The notes: generated by a model not told the origin, from the sequence alone. DNA of 64,000 nucleotides from an uncultured bacterium (GCA_905215755.1 CAJMRE010000002.1:1-64000), one strand, 5' to 3'. Shown: positions 7,536-17,449, counted from the stretch's first letter. A program made the numbers and translations.

Positions 7536-8912
7536 CTAGAGCGTGGCAAGGCGCTTGGACTCGTGCGCGGCGAGCGCAATGGAGATGATGCCGGTAATGG
7601 CGTCGGCCACCACCAGGGCGATCCACACGCCCTCAACACCCATCATGTTGCCGAGGAGGTACATAAGCGGCACTGAGCAGATCACATAGCGAAGCAGGCC
7701 GGTAAACGTGGCGACACCAACCTTCTCGACCGCCTGGAAATATATCGACATGGTCATGGCAAGATAGCCCAGGGCAACAGCCAGGATGACGGTACGCGTG
7801 GCGTTGGCGGCAACCTCAACGAGCGCAGGATCGCTGCCGGCAAAGAAGGCGCACACCGGAGTGGCGGCAAGCCAGAGCGCGACGGTGACCAGCGCCAGCG
7901 TCACAACCTGGTACTTAAGCGTGCAAGAGAGCGTCTCCTTAAGGCGCGCCCAAGCCTTTGCGCCGGCGTTGAAGGCAGCGATGGGCTGCAGGCCATAGGA
8001 GAAGCACTGGGCAACCATCATGGTGATGTAGAGGATGTAGCCGTTGATCACGCCAAAGGCTGCGATGTAGAGCGAGCCCATGTCGCCGCCGAGCGAGCCC
8101 AAAAGCGAGTTGGCAACGGTGTTAAAGATAAAGGTCGCGCCCTGGACCAGGAAGAACGGGAAGCCGATCTTGAGGATCTGGCCGCAGACGGCGAGGTCGA
8201 GCTTAAGGTCGGCCAGGCTAATCTGGAGCTGGGACTTTTTGCCCCCGATGAACCAGAAGATACCGATGGCCCAGATACCGATGGAAAGCCCGTAGTACAC
8301 GCCGGCGCCCATAACGCCAAACTTGAGCACAAACGTAGAAAGCGCGAGCCAGCAGATGGCAACGATGGCTGAAACGGTCATGAGGTTGGCCTGGACCTGA
8401 ACCTTCTCGTCCACACGCATCACAGCGGTGACCATCTGGCCAATGACCGTGAGCGGCAGCAGCACGGCGAAGGTGCGCACGCCGGCAACGGTATCGGCCA
8501 TGATGTCGGGCGTGGCGCCAAAGAATGCGCAGATGGGCTCGGTAAACACGGCCATCACCACAGCAAGCAGTACACTCACAATCGTGGTGAGCCAAAAGCC
8601 CTGGCTAAAAGCCTTGCTTGCGCCCTTAATGTCGCCGGCACCCAAAAGGTTGCCCACCACGGCGGGCACGCCGGTGCCAAACAGGTTGCCAAAGGCCAGG
8701 TTGATGTACTCGACCGACATGATGATCGAGACGCAGGCCAGGCCGTGGGCACCCAGGCCCCAACCCATCACGAGGCCCTCGAGGACCACCATGATGATCT
8801 GGGCGAGCATGCCCTGGCCGGTGACGATGGTGTACTTACGCACCAGACCGGGAATCGGTTGGGAGGCGAGCTCGCGCTCCTCCTCCACGGCAGCGGTTAC
8901 TTCTTCTGCCAT
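7536..8912 (-). CDS. MATE-family multidrug/metabolite exporter
   Basis: A polytopic inner-membrane antiporter of 458 residues with about 12 predicted membrane segments in two similar halves, as in the MATE/NorM/DinF family. Typical family stretches are VEYINLAFGNLFGTG, then VPAVVGNLLGAGD in the first half and FNAGAKAWARLKETL in the second. ATG 8912 follows GGGGAG; an in-frame extension to 8990 has no ribosome site. It is transcribed in the same direction as the downstream ATPase but separated from it by a terminator. The substrate is unknown; export of a polyamine or drug would be guesswork. Confidence 0.9.
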   Translation of the reverse strand: MAEEVTAAVEEERELASQPIPGLVRKYTIVTGQGMLAQIIMVVLEGLVMGWGLGAHGLACVSIIMSVEYINLAFGNLFGTGVPAVVGNLLGAGDIKGASKAFSQGFWLTTIVSVLLAVVMAVFTEPICAFFGATPDIMADTVAGVRTFAVLLPLTVIGQMVTAVMRVDEKVQVQANLMTVSAIVAICWLALSTFVLKFGVMGAGVYYGLSIGIWAIGIFWFIGGKKSQLQISLADLKLDLAVCGQILKIGFPFFLVQGATFIFNTVANSLLGSLGGDMGSLYIAAFGVINGYILYITMMVAQCFSYGLQPIAAFNAGAKAWARLKETLSCTLKYQVVTLALVTVALWLAATPVCAFFAGSDPALVEVAANATRTVILAVALGYLAMTMSIYFQAVEKVGVATFTGLLRYVICSVPLMYLLGNMMGVEGVWIALVVADAITGIISIALAAHESKRLATL

Positions 8913-8999
8913 TGTTCTCCCCTTTCCTTGAGAGAGTAGTGCTGAATGGATGTCAGGCGGCTGACAACTGGCGCCAAGCCGCCCAACCAAACGATGGCG

Positions 9000-10628
9000 C
9001 TAGGCCTCAAAGACCACCTTGCCGGCGATCATCGTAAGGGCCGCGGTAGCCTCGAGCACCTCTGCCGGCTCGCAGGTAAAGAGATTGCGGTCGAGTACGC
9101 AAATGTCGGCTTGCTTGCCGCAGGCGAGTGTGCCGATGCGGTCCTCAGCATGCATAGCGTAGGCGCTGCCGTAGGTGTATGCGCGCAGGGCCTCGGCCAT
9201 AGTGATTCGCTCCTCGGGGAACCAACCCTCAGGATTAGATCCATCCTCGAGCATGCGGTAGACCGCTCCATAGACTTCCTCCATAGGCTCAAGCCCCACG
9301 ACCGGGAAGTCGGAGCCCAGATGCACGCAGGCACCGCTCGCGAGCAGGCTATGAATTGGCCACGAGAGCGCCGCGCGCTCGGGACCAACGGCGTCGTCCT
9401 TTGCCAAGTCTGCCATATCAAGCAGCATATGCCACGGCTGCATGGCCGGACAGACGCCGAGCTCCGCATAGCGCGGCAAATCCTCAGGTTGAACAGTCTC
9501 GTTGTGCTCCATGGAGTGACGACAGCCCATAAGACCGTAACGCTTCTCGCCCTCCTCGAAGCAGTCCAGGATAAAGCGTACGGAACGATCGCCTATGGCA
9601 TGGATGCGCGTGTCGACACCCCACTCAAGCGCTTTAAGGATGGCTTTGCGCACACGCTCAGGTTCCTCAGCCGGCTCGCCACAGGTCTCGGGAGCATTAG
9701 CATAGGGCTCGAGCATCCAAGCAGTATGATCGGAACACACACCGTCAATGAACTGCTTAAAGCCATGCCACTCGACTTGCGTGCCCGGGAAGTCGTATTT
9801 CGCCCGAATCTCCTCGAGCGTCATGGCCTCGTTCTCAAAAAGGTCTGTGTACATGAACACGCGCAACGGAAGTTCGCCCTTGCGGTTAAGCTCCGCGAGG
9901 AATTTATAGGGGTTATCCATGCTCACAAAAGTGGGGTTTACCATGCCGACTGTCGTAATACCGAGAGCGTTGGCACGATGCGCGGTCTTGGCAAAGGAAG
10001 CACTAGCCACCTCGGGGGCAGGATTGTATACCTCATCCAAGAAAAGGGATCCCGCGTTGTTCGAGAAGACCCCAGTGGGGTTGCCAGCTTCATCCCTAAG
10101 AATCTTGCCGCCTGATGGGTCTGGCGTTTCAGCAGTAATGCCGATTTTCTCGATTGCGCAGGTGTTGGCACTAAACGTGTGCACGTCAACCTGCTGCAAA
10201 AAGACCGGACGGTCCGAAATGTACTCATCGATCATTGCCGCCGTAGGCATCTCGGGCACGTCCCACTGGAACTGGATAACCTGATAGCCCACGATCCACT
10301 CGTTGTTCGGGTGGTCTTCGGCAAACGCCTGCACGCGTTCCATACACTGCTCAAAGCTTGTGCAATCGATGAGATTGACGGCGAAATCGGGATCGGACAC
10401 AAAGGCGCCCTGGGCATAGTGAGTGTGTGAGTCGATGATGCCAGGCATGACGAGCTTATCGCCATAGTCGCGCACCTCGGTATCGGGCCCGATAAAAGCG
10501 TCGAGGTACTTATCCTCGCCGCACGCAACAATCCTGTCACCTGCGACGGCAACGCCGCCCTTGAACGGGGCCAGCCCGTCACCAGTGAACACAGCATTAC
10601 TTTTGATGACTAAATCCGCTTTGTCCAT
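9000..10628 (-). CDS. Amidohydrolase family 3 protein (YtcJ-like)
   Basis: A metal-dependent hydrolase of 542 residues. The N-terminal composite domain (ADLVIKSNAVFTGDGLAPFK) leads to the metal-binding GIIDSHTHYAQGAF near residue 60. A later HAIGDRSVRFIL and the C-terminal HLGSDFPVVGLEPMEEVYGA supply further metal ligands and the catalytic Asp region. The last 60 residues return to the small beta-domain (CGKQADICVLDRNLF). ATG 10628 is six bases after GAGGAGG. The substrate is unknown; the family acts on amide, formamide or ring C-N bonds. It sits between a MATE gene and a membrane LuxR-type regulator, all on the minus strand. Confidence 0.88.
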   Translation of the reverse strand: MDKADLVIKSNAVFTGDGLAPFKGGVAVAGDRIVACGEDKYLDAFIGPDTEVRDYGDKLVMPGIIDSHTHYAQGAFVSDPDFAVNLIDCTSFEQCMERVQAFAEDHPNNEWIVGYQVIQFQWDVPEMPTAAMIDEYISDRPVFLQQVDVHTFSANTCAIEKIGITAETPDPSGGKILRDEAGNPTGVFSNNAGSLFLDEVYNPAPEVASASFAKTAHRANALGITTVGMVNPTFVSMDNPYKFLAELNRKGELPLRVFMYTDLFENEAMTLEEIRAKYDFPGTQVEWHGFKQFIDGVCSDHTAWMLEPYANAPETCGEPAEEPERVRKAILKALEWGVDTRIHAIGDRSVRFILDCFEEGEKRYGLMGCRHSMEHNETVQPEDLPRYAELGVCPAMQPWHMLLDMADLAKDDAVGPERAALSWPIHSLLASGACVHLGSDFPVVGLEPMEEVYGAVYRMLEDGSNPEGWFPEERITMAEALRAYTYGSAYAMHAEDRIGTLACGKQADICVLDRNLFTCEPAEVLEATAALTMIAGKVVFEA

Positions 10629-10935
10629 ATGAGCCTCCTCAGACGTTACAGGACAATGGATGAGCGCCACGATACGACGCGCCCAATCGGTGAGGGAGCA
10701 TTTGTCGCTCCCTACATGACACGTGCCTACGAGCGGTCGGGTGTCTGTCCAGCGCCCTACGCCCCGTGTCAACACCCATTGACGCACCTCCTGCACAAGC
10801 TGCCAAGATGGAAGCGAGCGAACGGACGGCTTAAGAAGGTTTACACGTCTGAGCAGGTATTTTATTGTCAAAGTTTATTGTCGCTTCATTACGCCAAGTG
10901 GTCTGCGATACGCCGTCAGCCGAACCACTCCAGCC
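10629..10935. other. Intergenic region with small hairpin
   Basis: No credible gene. One hairpin, GAGGGAGCATTTGTCGCTCCC, lies at about 10690-10712 upstream of the amidohydrolase on its sense side, and an AT-rich patch (GTATTTTATTGTCAAAG) lies near 10857. The amidohydrolase promoter should be here. Confidence 0.5.
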
Positions 10936-11928
10936 TTACGAACGCCAGAATGTCTCAATCAAGTCGTCACGCGCCTTGACTTCGCTCTTTACATAGATGC
11001 GATGCAGGTGAGCCTTGACGGTACCCGGACTAATCACAAGTTCGTTAGCAATATTTTGGACATCGAGTCCACGCAATACGAGTGTAAGCACTTCCTGTTC
11101 ACGCTTTGAAAGCCCATGCTCGTCCGAGAAAATCACAACACGCGAGACAAGGTCCTCCAGTGCATCACGGCGCTCTGTCGCTACCTCTTCATCGGCACGA
11201 GGGTGACGCGAGAACACACGTAAGATATGGCTGAACTGTTTAAATAGCTGAACGGCTGCAGCCACAAACAATAAATTCTCTGAGATATTCCGCTCGCCCA
11301 GATACCATAAAAAGGCGCTCACCATCACGTTGTCAACGTCAGGCGTGCAGAATAGGATCATATAGGTATCCTCGATAACCACCATCACGGTAAGCACGCA
11401 GGCTATGCAAAAGAACATCCGAGTGCGCTCAAGATCGAGCCGCTCAGCCCTATTCTCCGTCTTGCGATAGCGAGCGTAAGCATATACCAAGCAGAATGCC
11501 ATTCCCAAATCGCGCGTAAGCCAAAAAAGATATTGCTGAACCTGGCCCGCAAAGCCAGTACGAGGCACCAGAGCAAGCTGAAGCACGGCGATCGGTACGA
11601 CATATGCGGCAACGCGCTTAACGGTCACCTCATCGTGTAAGCGAAACGTTACCCAAAGCCATACGCACGCAAGAATCGCCACGCCCAGCGCGCAGCGCAG
11701 TAACGGATGTTGAAGCGGCTCATTAAACGTCACCACATAGTCATATTTGAGCCGGTTGTACTCATCAAAGAAGATCACCGACATATCGAAGATATAGAGA
11801 AGGAATCCCGCGGCCGCCACCAAACAATCGCGTCGACGAGTCATGAGCCATATTACGAGCGCAGTTGATGCCGTCACCAATCCAACGCCCATGACAAGAA
11901 TCGTGTAGATAAAGAATGCGAAGCTCAT
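10936..11928 (-). CDS. Membrane-bound LuxR-family transcriptional regulator
   Basis: A 330-residue protein with about seven hydrophobic segments in residues 5-235 (the first is FFIYTILVMGVGLVTASTAL) and a C-terminal LuxR helix-turn-helix (SKREQEVLTLVLRGLDVQNI then VISPGTVKAHLHRIYVKSEV). It therefore combines a membrane sensor and a DNA-binding domain in one chain. It shares layout and the phrase LGERNISEN with the paralogue at 18854-19819 (LSERNFSEN). ATG 11928 follows GAGGG; a frame reaching 12222 is not used because it lacks a ribosome site and overlaps another small gene. Its ligand is unknown; the neighbouring amidohydrolase and permease genes are candidate targets. Confidence 0.85.
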   Translation of the reverse strand: MSFAFFIYTILVMGVGLVTASTALVIWLMTRRRDCLVAAAGFLLYIFDMSVIFFDEYNRLKYDYVVTFNEPLQHPLLRCALGVAILACVWLWVTFRLHDEVTVKRVAAYVVPIAVLQLALVPRTGFAGQVQQYLFWLTRDLGMAFCLVYAYARYRKTENRAERLDLERTRMFFCIACVLTVMVVIEDTYMILFCTPDVDNVMVSAFLWYLGERNISENLLFVAAAVQLFKQFSHILRVFSRHPRADEEVATERRDALEDLVSRVVIFSDEHGLSKREQEVLTLVLRGLDVQNIANELVISPGTVKAHLHRIYVKSEVKARDDLIETFWRS

Positions 11929-12018
11929 ACTACCCTCATTCCGCGCACAACCAGCTTGATTCCGCATTACGGTTATGGTAGAAACATCGAACGAATACCA
12001 AGATCGAAAGGAGAGGCC

Positions 12019-12210
12019 ATGGCACCGATTGCACCGCTCAAGATTATTGTCGCGCCTGCCGCCAAGGCCATCGCCAAGATCGGTTCGACCATGACCTACG
12101 ATGACGTTCCTTGCATCGTTGATGAACGCAACGACAGCTGCCCCTACCTGGGCCATGTCCCCTACTTTGCGCCTAAACTCTCCTCTGATATCGAGCAGCA
12201 CAACCGCTAG
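12019..12210 (+). CDS. Small hypothetical protein
   Basis: A 63-codon ORF beginning MAPIAPLKIIVAPAAKAIAK with a strong AAAGGAGAGG site seven bases upstream. It has no membrane segment and includes two cysteines (DVPCIVDERNDSCPYLGH). It is divergent from the membrane LuxR-type gene (90-bp gap), and its end lies 96 bp from the convergent permease gene. I do not recognise the family; it could be the N-terminal stub of a longer lost gene. Confidence 0.5.
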   Translation: MAPIAPLKIIVAPAAKAIAKIGSTMTYDDVPCIVDERNDSCPYLGHVPYFAPKLSSDIEQHNR

Positions 12211-12305
12211 CATAACCTTCACGATTGCCGCAGTAATCCTCGCAGCAATTTGTTAACTCGGAAGCAACTCCGGTTTTGAGTCCCGCACTGCCGAACCGAA
12301 CCCCC

Positions 12306-13703
12306 TCACGATTTGCGTTTTCCACACACGCCAACGCCGGGATTATCGACACTGCGGCCGCGGCGCGATATGAGGCGCGAAACCTCGCCCAGCAACACGG
12401 CGAGCACCACACCCATGAGAATGGGCAACTTTGCCATTTCGGCGGGCGAGCCGTTGAGCGGCACAATCGTAGCGACAATCGAAAGCACAAGCTCCACCAC
12501 GGGAATCGCAAGTGCCACCGCAAGCACCTTGCCCTCGAAAGGCGCGCGGAATACGCGCGGGCGATCGTCATATTTGCGCAGGCGCCAAAACGCTGGGAAC
12601 ATCGGGATATAACTCATGAGCAGAAAGACGACGTTCATCGAAAAGAAGACCCAAAATACGTCGGAGCCCTCGCCCAGCGGAATCTGAAGCAGTAGTACCA
12701 GGCTGGCAAAACAACCGTTAATGATTGCCGAGCCATTGGGCATGCCGGTCTTCTTGGACACCAGCGCAAAGGGGCGCGGCATGTTGCCATGGCGCGCGGC
12801 ATAGCTCGCCACGTTGTTGACGCCAAAGCTCCAGCAGATCATGTTGGCGAACAGCGTCACCAAAAAGGCCACGCCCACGACCATCGTCAGCGGGTGAGCG
12901 CGCCCCACCATGGCGGCGACCGCGTCCACAATGCCCGAATCGAGCGAAAGCTGCTCGGTGGGAACCGCGGCTCCAATGCCGATGCCGCAGATAATGTAGA
13001 TTGCCGCAATGGCAACGCCACCAGCGATAACCGCCTTGGGGATATCGCGCGATGGGTTTTTCATCGTACTGGCAAAGGTCGCGACCACTTCGAAGCCCAT
13101 AAAGTTGAACAGGATGATCGATAGGTACGTCAACGAATTGGTGTCGCCCAAATCTGGAATGAAGGTCTTAAACGACATATCGTTGGCAAAGCCGTTATTG
13201 CAGGCAAACCAAATACCGACGACACCCACCACAGCGGTAATGAGTACCTTGATGACCGCGCCGCCGTCCATAACCCAATCGGCCTCGGCCACCGGCTGCA
13301 TCGCCATGAGCGTGACGCCCCACACAAAAGCAAGCTCGATGACGATCCGAGCGCCGAGCGAAAACTCAACACCCCATACCGCATTGATAACGCTGGGGAA
13401 CATGCAGGCGATGCTTGCCACCCACAGCGGAAAGTTGACCCAGTAGCACCAAGAGCAGCGGGCACCCCAACGGTCACCCAGACCCAGGCGAACCCAGTCG
13501 TACAGGCCGCCCTCGGAATCGAATGCCGTGCCCAGCTCGGCCACCACCAGGCCATAGGGCAGCAAAAACGTGATGATAAGGAAGATCCACCAGAAGAACT
13601 GCACGTTGCCCATGGCAGATGCCGGAGCCGCCGCCTCGATGGTAAACACGACGCAGATGACCGAGAGGATGACCTCGAACAGGGAGAACTTTTTACCTAC
13701 CAT
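12306..13703 (-). CDS. APC-superfamily amino acid/polyamine antiporter (AguD-like)
   Basis: An inner-membrane permease of 465 residues and about 12 membrane segments. The N-terminus (VILSVICVVFTIEAAAPASA then NVQFFWWIFLIITFLLPYG) and the block FNFMGFEVVATFASTMKNPS then RDIPKAVIAGG are typical of the glutamate/agmatine-type APC antiporters. The paralogue at 15877-17316 has the same signatures. Inferred role: agmatine-putrescine exchange feeding the agmatine deiminases. ATG 13703 is preceded by GGGGGAGCGTGCC. The C-terminus carries a short basic tail (GKRKS). Another amino-acid substrate cannot be excluded. Confidence 0.82.
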   Translation of the reverse strand: MVGKKFSLFEVILSVICVVFTIEAAAPASAMGNVQFFWWIFLIITFLLPYGLVVAELGTAFDSEGGLYDWVRLGLGDRWGARCSWCYWVNFPLWVASIACMFPSVINAVWGVEFSLGARIVIELAFVWGVTLMAMQPVAEADWVMDGGAVIKVLITAVVGVVGIWFACNNGFANDMSFKTFIPDLGDTNSLTYLSIILFNFMGFEVVATFASTMKNPSRDIPKAVIAGGVAIAAIYIICGIGIGAAVPTEQLSLDSGIVDAVAAMVGRAHPLTMVVGVAFLVTLFANMICWSFGVNNVASYAARHGNMPRPFALVSKKTGMPNGSAIINGCFASLVLLLQIPLGEGSDVFWVFFSMNVVFLLMSYIPMFPAFWRLRKYDDRPRVFRAPFEGKVLAVALAIPVVELVLSIVATIVPLNGSPAEMAKLPILMGVVLAVLLGEVSRLISRRGRSVDNPGVGVCGKRKS

Positions 13704-14160
13704 GGCACGCTCCCCCTACAGCAAAAAGGATGGCATCTGTACCGAAGGCGCAGCCCAAGGTAGGGTTGCAGGCCGCGTCACCGGTGCAGGTGTCATCCCA
13801 AAGAGAAGAGAGGATGCAATTGGTGGACCAACGCTCGCGGAACAGGCGCGTGTAGATAACGATACGCTGGTACATAGATACTCCGATCAAAACGGCCGCG
13901 ATTGCGACCGGAATCTTTTGGCAATTGAAGACGCGTCTGACCTGGGATATTCAAGCGAACAATTGGCCTAACCCGCAATAAATCCCAGACCAGACGCGTA
14001 CTCAATCAAAGAGGCGGGCACTCCGAAGTTGAGGCAACGGAGTGCCCAAAGAAAAACCCAGCCGACCAAGACATCGAATAAACCGACCATCAATGCCCCG
14101 AGATGGTCCGATTCACCGACCGTCCGATTGATCGGCTGGGTTCCCGAAGCATCACGGCTC
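13704..14160. other. Intergenic region with several inverted repeats
   Basis: No convincing gene. ACGCGTCTG.CCTGGGAT (13930-13948) is inverted at 13980-13998. GGGCACTCCG and CGGAGTGCCC form a hairpin at 14016-14048. AACCCAGCCGA (14056-14066) is inverted as TCGGCTGGGTT (14132-14142). These could terminate or stabilise transcripts of the flanking minus-strand genes. Confidence 0.5.
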
Positions 14161-14202
14161 AGGAAGCCAGACGATTAAGCGTCTGCGTGATTGGCTGGGT
14201 TT

Positions 14203-14290
14203 CCGAGGTGCGGCAGATTGCCCTGAAAGAGGAGGGCATAGACCTTAAGGGTCATGCCCGACGATTGAAGGGCAAGGTGCCGTGCCTCGG
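14203..14290 (-). repeat. Structured 3'-UTR element, copy B
   Basis: Begins 12 bp after the aguA2 stop on the minus strand. Strands 14203-14223 and 14270-14290 form one long stem interrupted by a GA/GG mismatch. The apical part (GGGCATAGACC/GGGTCATGCCC flanked by TGAAAGAGGA and GACGATTGA) is nearly identical to copy C at 32683-32838. Relative to copy C the two strands of the basal internal loop are exchanged, which fits conservation of structure more than of sequence. Confidence 0.65.
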
Positions 14291-14302
14291 GAAGACAGAC
14301 AA

Positions 14303-15508
14303 TTACGCGGACGGCTCCTGCTGAGTAATGCAGTGGATGTTGCCGCCGCCGAAGACGACCTGCTCGGACTTAACGCCAACGCACTTGTAGACGCCCTCGC
14401 CCCAGACCTCGTCATAGATCTTCTGGAGCGTGTCAACGGCCAGCTGGTCGTTCTCGTCGCCGTACTGCGGGACGATAACGCCGTGGTTGGTGACCAGGTA
14501 GTTCATGTAGGAAGCGATCAGCGGCTCGTCGGGAACGCGCGGCTCGGCGTTCTCGTCGGCGTCGATGGTGTCGCAGGAAGCCTGGTCCATGAACAGCGGG
14601 TTCACGGGCATGCAGAGCTTGTAGACCTTCAGCTTGCGGCCCTTGGCGTCAACGGCGTTGGAGAGGGTCTCGTAGGCAGCGTGGCACTGATCATAGAACG
14701 GGTACTCGGGATCGTCGGTCCAGATGCAGGCCATGACGCCCGGGGCGATGAACGTGGCGACGTCGTCGATGTGGCCGTTGGTCTCCTCGGGGTCGATGCC
14801 CTCCTTGACCCAGATGACCTTCTCGACACCCAGGTAATCCTTGAGGTGCTCGTCCATGTAGGCGCGAAGCTCCTCGCTCCAGGGCTCAAACTTCTTGTGG
14901 TACTTGGGCCAGATGGACTCGGGATCCTCTTCCTCCTCGAGCACCGCAGAGCAGGTGCGGCCCGGGGAAAGCAGGCACTGGTCGGTCACGACAAGGGTGC
15001 CCTCGCCGTCGACGGTGATGGAGCCGCCCTCGAGGATCATGTCATCGGGACGATAGCGGCGGCAGCCGGAGAGCTCAGCCATCTTGAGGGCGATCTGCTC
15101 GTCCTTGTCCCACGGGAAGTACAGGCCGTCGACGAGGCCGCCGTAGGCGTTGAAGTGCCAGTGGTTGGCGCGCTTCTCGCCCTTGCCGTTGATGACGTAG
15201 GTGGCGGCAGTGTCGCGGAACCAGGCGTCGTCGGTGGTCATCTCGATGACGGTGACGTTCTCGTCGTTCTCGAAGACGGCCTTGCAGTTGGCGTAGTCGA
15301 CCTGGTTGGCGCACATATAGACCGGGGTGAACTCGGAGATGGCGCGGGCGATGGCGGCATACTGCTTCTGGGCCGGCTTGGCGCCGTGGGCCCAGGTGTC
15401 GGTGCGGTGGGGCCAGCCCATCCACACGCGATCCTGCGGGGCGAACTCGGCGGGCATGAAGAAGCCGTCGGCCTTGGGGGTGGACTCGGACTCGGTGATC
15501 GTACGCAT
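14303..15508 (-). CDS. aguA: Agmatine deiminase (second copy, with insertion)
   Basis: Same reaction as the first copy: agmatine to N-carbamoylputrescine. The 401 residues carry the family blocks DGFFMPAEFAPQDRVWMGWP, DDAWFRDTAATYV, ETNGHIDDVATF and the nucleophile Cys393 in GGGNIHCITQQ. After LVVTDQCLLSPGR there is an extra stretch of about 28 residues rich in Glu (SAVLEEEEDPESIWPKYHKK) that the first copy lacks. In the first block Arg/Asp-Pro (RDPGP) of copy 1 is RDTAA here, near the active site. ATG 15508 follows GGAGGAAA. It is the last gene of an aguB-aguD-aguA order on the minus strand. Confidence 0.92.
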   Translation of the reverse strand: MRTITESESTPKADGFFMPAEFAPQDRVWMGWPHRTDTWAHGAKPAQKQYAAIARAISEFTPVYMCANQVDYANCKAVFENDENVTVIEMTTDDAWFRDTAATYVINGKGEKRANHWHFNAYGGLVDGLYFPWDKDEQIALKMAELSGCRRYRPDDMILEGGSITVDGEGTLVVTDQCLLSPGRTCSAVLEEEEDPESIWPKYHKKFEPWSEELRAYMDEHLKDYLGVEKVIWVKEGIDPEETNGHIDDVATFIAPGVMACIWTDDPEYPFYDQCHAAYETLSNAVDAKGRKLKVYKLCMPVNPLFMDQASCDTIDADENAEPRVPDEPLIASYMNYLVTNHGVIVPQYGDENDQLAVDTLQKIYDEVWGEGVYKCVGVKSEQVVFGGGNIHCITQQEPSA

Positions 15509-15876
15509 AAGATTTCCTCCAAATCGAACGATCGCTTGCTGCGGGCGGGTTACCCGCAGCCTAAAACCAAGAGATGGTAGGCGCCCGTTCCCCGGCAAAG
15601 GTCGGGGCGCCCGGTGCCGGTTTTCACGGAATCGCACCGGCAAGCGACGACGTAACCAAGTGCGCGGAGACAAAACGCACGAAGGATACGGAAGAGAGAT
15701 TGGGGTGGGCGGTGGTTACCGGAGCTATCGCTCACACCCACCCGGGGGGAATGGTTAGCAAACCTGTCGCTTGGACACGCCTCCGAAGAGGCTAGAGTGC
15801 CCGGAGTCGGGAGCGACAAGCCCGACGAAGCGCGCGTTGGTACACGAGGAGGGTTGGAGCCCCAGAACCGGGTGCT
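15509..15876. other. GC-rich intergenic region inside the agu gene set
   Basis: 368 bp between the antiporter stop and the aguA2 start, with several strong hairpins: CTGCGGG/CCCGCAG (15538-15560), GGCGCCCG.TCCCCGG with CCGGGGCGCC-like partners (15578-15612), and GTGCCGGTTTTCACGGAATC closing with GCACCGGC (15613-15640). No coding sequence or known riboswitch core was recognised. It may hold a separate aguA2 promoter or an mRNA-processing site. Confidence 0.45.
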
Positions 15877-17316
15877 CTAGTTCTCCTCGGCCTCGGCGGC
15901 CTCCTCAGCGAGACGCTGGGCTGCGAGCTCAGGGGTCAGACCCTTGTACTCGGTCTCGCGGCCCTTAGCGCTGACGACGCGGACGACCTCGCCGATGAGC
16001 ACGAGCACGATGAAGATAACGATCATCGGGACCTTGTCGCCAATTTCAGCAGCGGAGAACGGGATCAGCGTGGCAACGATGGCAAGAACCAGCTCGATGC
16101 AGGGGATGGCCAGCATGACCTTCATCATGGCGCCCTTAAACGGGAACGTGAAGATGCGCTCACGGTTGGGGTCGTTCTTACGAAGGTTGAGGAACGCCGG
16201 GAACATCGGGATGTAGGTCAACAGCAGGAAGACGACAGAGGTGCCAAAGAGCATCCAGAAGACACCGTTGGAGATGGCGTCGATGGGAACGAGCTGCAGG
16301 CACAGCACCAGGGAGGCAACGACAGCGTTGACCAGGTTGGCGCCGTTGGGCATGTCGTCATCCGAGATCATCGAGGCGAAGACCTTGGGCATGTTGCCGT
16401 GCTCGGCAGCGTAGCGAGCAACGGAGTTAACGCCGAAGGACCAAGCGGCCATATTGGCGAACAGGGTGATCAGGAAGGCGATGCAGATGACCTTAAAGAT
16501 CATGGAGTCGCCCACCATGGTCTGGACTGCGACGATCATGCCGTAGTCGGGATCGATGGAGTCGGCCGGCACGGCGGCGCCGATGCCAAAGCCAGCGAAC
16601 AGGTAGATCACGGCGATGGACAGGCCACCGACGATGATAGCCTTGGGGATATCGCGAGCGGGATCGGCCATGTCGTCGGTCATGGTGCAGATGACCTCGA
16701 AGCCCATGAAGTTAAAGATGATGATCGACAGGTAGCCGAGAGCGTTGGTGTTGGTGAGCTCGGGCAGGAAGGTGGCAGCGGACATGTCGTTCGCAAAACC
16801 GTTCTCCATGGCATACCAAATGCCCAAAGCGCCAACGATAACGGCAACGGCGACCTTGATGATGGCGCCACCGTTAAGGACCCACTCGGAGTCGGCCGCC
16901 TTGGAGCGGCCCATGAGGTAGACGATCCACACAAAGGCAAGATCGATACCCATCTTGGCGATCAAGTTGAACTCGACGCCAAAGACCATGCCCAAAATGT
17001 CGGGGAACATGGTAGCCAGCGAGGCGATCCACAGCGGGTAGTTGACCCAGTAGTAGTACGAGATGCGGGCGCCCCATTTGTCGCCCAGGCCATCGCGTAC
17101 CCAGTCGTAAATGCCGCCCTCGCCGTCATAGGTGGTACCGAGCTCGGCGACAACCATGCCGTAGGGAAGCAGGAAGGTCAGGATCAGGAAGATCCACCAG
17201 AAGAACTGCTGGTTGCCAATGGCAGCAGCAGGAGCGGCGGCCTCGCAAACGAAGACGACGCAGATGATGGTCGAAATGACCGTCAAGAAGGAAAGCTTTT
17301 TCTTTCCGTCGCTCAT
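15877..17316 (-). CDS. aguD: Agmatine:putrescine antiporter candidate (APC superfamily)
   Basis: A 479-residue inner-membrane permease with about 12 membrane segments, paralogous to the protein at 12306-13703 (shared FFWWIFLILTFLLPYGMVVA-type start and FNFMGFEVICTMTDDMADPA then RDIPKAIIVGG). It lies between putrescine carbamoyltransferase (134 bp upstream) and agmatine deiminase (368 bp downstream) on one strand. That is the gene set of the agmatine deiminase system, so antiport of agmatine for putrescine is the best inference. ATG 17316 follows AAGGAGCTC. The C-terminus is an Ala/Glu-rich tail (AAQRLAEEAAEAEEN). Confidence 0.86.
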   Translation of the reverse strand: MSDGKKKLSFLTVISTIICVVFVCEAAAPAAAIGNQQFFWWIFLILTFLLPYGMVVAELGTTYDGEGGIYDWVRDGLGDKWGARISYYYWVNYPLWIASLATMFPDILGMVFGVEFNLIAKMGIDLAFVWIVYLMGRSKAADSEWVLNGGAIIKVAVAVIVGALGIWYAMENGFANDMSAATFLPELTNTNALGYLSIIIFNFMGFEVICTMTDDMADPARDIPKAIIVGGLSIAVIYLFAGFGIGAAVPADSIDPDYGMIVAVQTMVGDSMIFKVICIAFLITLFANMAAWSFGVNSVARYAAEHGNMPKVFASMISDDDMPNGANLVNAVVASLVLCLQLVPIDAISNGVFWMLFGTSVVFLLLTYIPMFPAFLNLRKNDPNRERIFTFPFKGAMMKVMLAIPCIELVLAIVATLIPFSAAEIGDKVPMIVIFIVLVLIGEVVRVVSAKGRETEYKGLTPELAAQRLAEEAAEAEEN

Positions 17317-17449
17317 GATGAGCTCCTTCGCTCAGTCTTGGACAGATCCGAGGCCCTAAGGTATTAAGGCAATTGCTTGGGCCTCGGTGAGCGGGCGACA
17401 GGAGACGAGCATCCGCCGCCCGCAAACGTGCTTTTAGAAGCCTTGAGGC

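Noticed and set aside
13704..14100. 133-codon plus-strand frame (13570-13971) and other short frames
   Set aside because: They start inside the permease gene on the opposite strand, have no ribosome site, and end amid inverted repeats.
15509..15876. Guanidine or polyamine riboswitch before aguA2
   Set aside because: Several hairpins are present, but I could not find the conserved core of guanidine-I (ykkC) or any other riboswitch I know; kept as plain structured intergenic DNA.
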